Shown here piece after piece: positions 62,078 to 64,000 of a DNA stretch of 64,000 nucleotides. The stretch comes from Lachnospiraceae bacterium (GTDB lineage Bacteria > Bacillota > Clostridia > Lachnospirales > Lachnospiraceae), in NCBI GenBank assembly GCA_024696945.1, contig JAILGF010000071.1:1-64000 (forward strand), read 5' to 3'. How positions within the stretch are numbered: the stretch's first letter is position 1; every line of letters starts with the position of its first letter. Below the pieces are notes generated by a model. The model did no database searches. It saw only the letters and a list, made by a program, of their open reading frames with translations, and had not been told where the DNA came from. The position numbers and the translations under genes are program-made.

Positions 62078-62806
62078 ATGTCAGGACATTCAAAATTTGC
62101 GAATATTAAGCATAAGAAGGAGAAGAACGATTCCGCTAAGGGAAAGATCTTCACCAGGATAGGAAGGGAAATTGCGGTAGCCGTTAAGGAAGGCGGTCCC
62201 GATCCCAACAATAACTCGAAATTAAAGGATGTGGTAGCTAAGGCAAAGGCTAACAACATGCCTAACGATACCATTGACAGAAGCATAAAGAAGGCTGCAG
62301 GAGACCTCGGCTCCGTTAATTACGAGTCGGTTACCTACGAGGGATACGGTCCTAAAGGAACCGCCATTATTGTTGAGGCACTTACCGACAACAAGAACAG
62401 GACAGCTGCAAATATCAGAAATGCATTCACAAAGGGCTACGGAAATGTAGGAACTCCCGGCTGTGTATCCTTCATGTTCGATAAAAAGGGACAGATCATC
62501 ATCGATAAGGAAGAGTGCGAGATGGATGCCGACGAGCTTATGATGGTTGCTCTGGATGCCGGTGCTGAGGATTTCAGCGATGAAGAAGAAAGCTACGAGA
62601 TAATCACCGCTCCCGAGGACTTCTCTAAGGTTCTGGAAGCTCTTGAGGCTGTCAAGGTTCCCATGCTCGAAGCTGATGTCACCATGATACCTCAGACTTA
62701 TGTTGAACTGACCGATGAAACCGATATCAAGAATATCAACAAGACTCTTGATCTGCTCGATGATGACGATGATGTTCAGAACGTATATCATAACTGGGAT
62801 GAGTGA
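62078..62806 (+). CDS. YebC/PmpR family regulator
   Basis: A 242-residue protein with the standard start [31 protein letters not shown] and [70 protein letters not shown] (landmarks) and YVELTDETD. YebC proteins bind DNA as regulators, and one branch acts at the ribosome to relieve stalling at proline runs. The window's Pro-rich secreted proteins make this interesting, but which branch this is cannot be told without a tree. Confidence 0.95.
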   Translation: MSGHSKFANIKHKKEKNDSAKGKIFTRIGREIAVAVKEGGPDPNNNSKLKDVVAKAKANNMPNDTIDRSIKKAAGDLGSVNYESVTYEGYGPKGTAIIVEALTDNKNRTAANIRNAFTKGYGNVGTPGCVSFMFDKKGQIIIDKEECEMDADELMMVALDAGAEDFSDEEESYEIITAPEDFSKVLEALEAVKVPMLEADVTMIPQTYVELTDETDIKNINKTLDLLDDDDDVQNVYHNWDE

Positions 62807-62835
62807 TCGGGAAAAGAAAATTTCAGAATACAATG

Positions 62836-62880
62836 ACTCCTTCACGGCCCTTTGCTAAGGGCTGCGGGGGAGTTTTCCTT
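62836..62880 (+). terminator. Probable terminator after yebC
   Basis: Inner stem GCCCTT/AAGGGC with loop TGCT and outer stem ACTCC/GGAGT, then TTTTCC. T run is short, so it is moderate in strength. Confidence 0.6.
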
Positions 62881-62925
62881 ATTTTTCGCGAACTCTTATT
62901 ATTTTTTTCTTTGCAGGTGTGAGAT

Positions 62926-64000
62926 ATGGATGAAAAACTTAACTGGATACCTCAGGATTTTCTTGATGAAATGAAAAAACTGCTGGGTGACGATTATGAG
63001 AAATTCCTTGATTCATACAATGAAGAACATATGAAAGGAATGAGGTGCAATACCCTTAAAATTTCTCCTTCGGAATTTGAGAAGATCGCACCCTACATTA
63101 CGGACAGGGTTTCATGGACCGAAAACGGATACTACACTAAAGAGGAGCAGCCCTCAAAGCACCCGTACTATTACGCCGGATTGTATTATATCCAGGAGCC
63201 CAGCGCTATGCTTCCGGCTCAGCTTCTTCCCGTTGCACCCGGGGACAGAGTCCTTGATCTTTGTGCCGCACCCGGCGGAAAGACGACGGAGCTCGGTGCG
63301 AAGCTAAAGGGAAAGGGAATCCTTGTTTCAAACGATATAAGCGCATCAAGAGCCAAGGCCCTTTTAAAGAACGTGGAAATGTTCGGAATAAAGAATGCGG
63401 TTGTGGTAAGTGAATCTCCGGATAAGCTCGCCGAAAGATTTGACGGGTATTTTGATAAAATACTTGTGGATGCTCCCTGTTCGGGTGAGGGGATGTTCAG
63501 AAAGGTACATGCCATTGCAAAAAACTGGGAGCAGTACGGATCGGGTTACTATGCCGACCTTCAGAGGCAGATACTTCCCTGTGCGGTAAGAATGCTCAGA
63601 CCGGGAGGATATCTGGTTTTCTCAACATGCACTTTTTCTGTAAAAGAGGATGAGGAGAGTCTGCGATTTATATTGGATAATTTCCCAGAAATGGAGTCAG
63701 TTCCCGCAATTGATTTTGAGGATGTACGATATTCCGGATTTACAAAGGGGTATTCGGGTTTTGAAAACGCTATACGTATTTATCCTCACAAGTGCATGGG
63801 TGAAGGGCACTTTGTGGCATTACTGAAGAAAAAGGATTTAGAAGGGATTGATGAAACTGCTGAGGAATATCCGGCAAACAGAACAGGTGACGTTGAAACG
63901 AATGGAGATGTATCTGTAAAGAATATCTATGATAAAAATATCAGAAAGAGATACAGACAGATTTCCGATGAGGCCTTTGATTTCTTTGAGAAGCTTGGGT
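62926..64000 (+). CDS. RsmF/RsmB-type rRNA (cytosine-C5) methyltransferase, partial
   Basis: ATG at 62926 opens MDEKLNWIPQDFLDEMKK, and the frame runs off the right window edge with ~358 residues visible. Fold: small N-terminal RNA-binding part with KGMRCNTLKIS, then a SAM-binding domain with VLDLCAAPGGKTTEL (motif I), DKILVDAPCSGEGMF (motif IV, PCSG with a catalytic Cys) and VFSTCTFSVKEDE (motif VI, TC with the second Cys). The end (from ~300) is the RsmF-type extra C-terminal domain. It makes m5C in 16S rRNA. Ribosome binding site weak (CAGGTGTGAG). Confidence 0.9.
   Translation, partial: MDEKLNWIPQDFLDEMKKLLGDDYEKFLDSYNEEHMKGMRCNTLKISPSEFEKIAPYITDRVSWTENGYYTKEEQPSKHPYYYAGLYYIQEPSAMLPAQLLPVAPGDRVLDLCAAPGGKTTELGAKLKGKGILVSNDISASRAKALLKNVEMFGIKNAVVVSESPDKLAERFDGYFDKILVDAPCSGEGMFRKVHAIAKNWEQYGSGYYADLQRQILPCAVRMLRPGGYLVFSTCTFSVKEDEESLRFILDNFPEMESVPAIDFEDVRYSGFTKGYSGFENAIRIYPHKCMGEGHFVALLKKKDLEGIDETAEEYPANRTGDVETNGDVSVKNIYDKNIRKRYRQISDEAFDFFEKLG

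Noticed and set aside
62222-62845. Minus-strand open frame of 207 codons over yebC
   Set aside because: yebC is strongly conserved on the + strand; the antisense frame has no upstream signal and overlaps the terminator.

Overview
The window looks like a chromosome segment of a low-GC, Gram-positive Clostridia, most likely a Lachnospiraceae relative (for example the Butyrivibrio/Roseburia group). The basis is gene content: type III glutamine synthetase, TraX, YesL, TIGR01906/DUF1461, DegV, a GH43, ArgR/ArgG, AsnA and a trigger-factor-like lipid- or membrane-anchored foldase. A perfect CIRCE operator, strong AGGAGG-type ribosome binding sites and TTGACA-17-TATTAT promoters fit too. A Tad-like secretion locus without a secretin fits a cell with one membrane. 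The genus assignment is inference. Nearly every gene is on the + strand.

Layout. 1-4710 is an accessory strip: the tail of a transposase, a zinc-finger protein of the DUF6076 type, small proteins, a DnaB-helicase C-terminal-domain protein whose catalytic residues are replaced, and a membrane-anchored Lar-like zinc ribbon. 4904-15882 holds envelope and hypothetical genes: a glycosidase-like TIM-barrel protein, secreted proteins, MIF-like tautomerase, membrane FKBP/trigger-factor-like foldase, CotH-like kinase coupled to a FliK-like protein, DUF1461, DegV and a YhfC homologue with a degraded active site. 15866-23249 covers argG (with ArgR-type boxes), topB, an HD-GYP phosphodiesterase, an AI-2E family transporter and YesL. 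23289-34290 is glycogen and nitrogen metabolism (glgB, glnN), an ABC-F ATPase, an isoamylase-like protein that has lost its catalytic residues, a C39-like cysteine peptidase and a secreted CAP-domain protein. 34341-43552 holds GH43, a free-standing minus-strand RNA gene, CIRCE-controlled htpG, a PAS/receiver protein, TraX, tRNA-Thr, CYTH phosphatase and asnA.

The standout is 43765-56596: about fifteen tightly packed, often overlapping genes from one extended -10 promoter. They form a divergent Tad/Flp-like (type IVc) pilus or secretion apparatus: an RcpC/CpaB-like protein, a CpaE-like ATPase with a broken P-loop, a TadA/CpaF ATPase carrying an N-terminal membrane anchor, one large GspF-type platform protein in place of separate TadB and TadC, two paralogous pilin-like proteins, several further single-pass pseudopilin-like proteins, an M50-type HEAGH membrane metalloprotease where an A24 prepilin peptidase would be expected, and two large secreted proteins, one with a Pro-Thr linker. 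No secretin and no A24 peptidase are visible. I regard this as the best candidate for an undescribed system.

56613-64000 returns to housekeeping: an aspartate-type aminotransferase, alaS, nadK, argR, a YebC-family regulator and an RsmF-type rRNA methyltransferase cut by the window end. ArgR encoded here probably acts on the argG boxes about 46 kb upstream.
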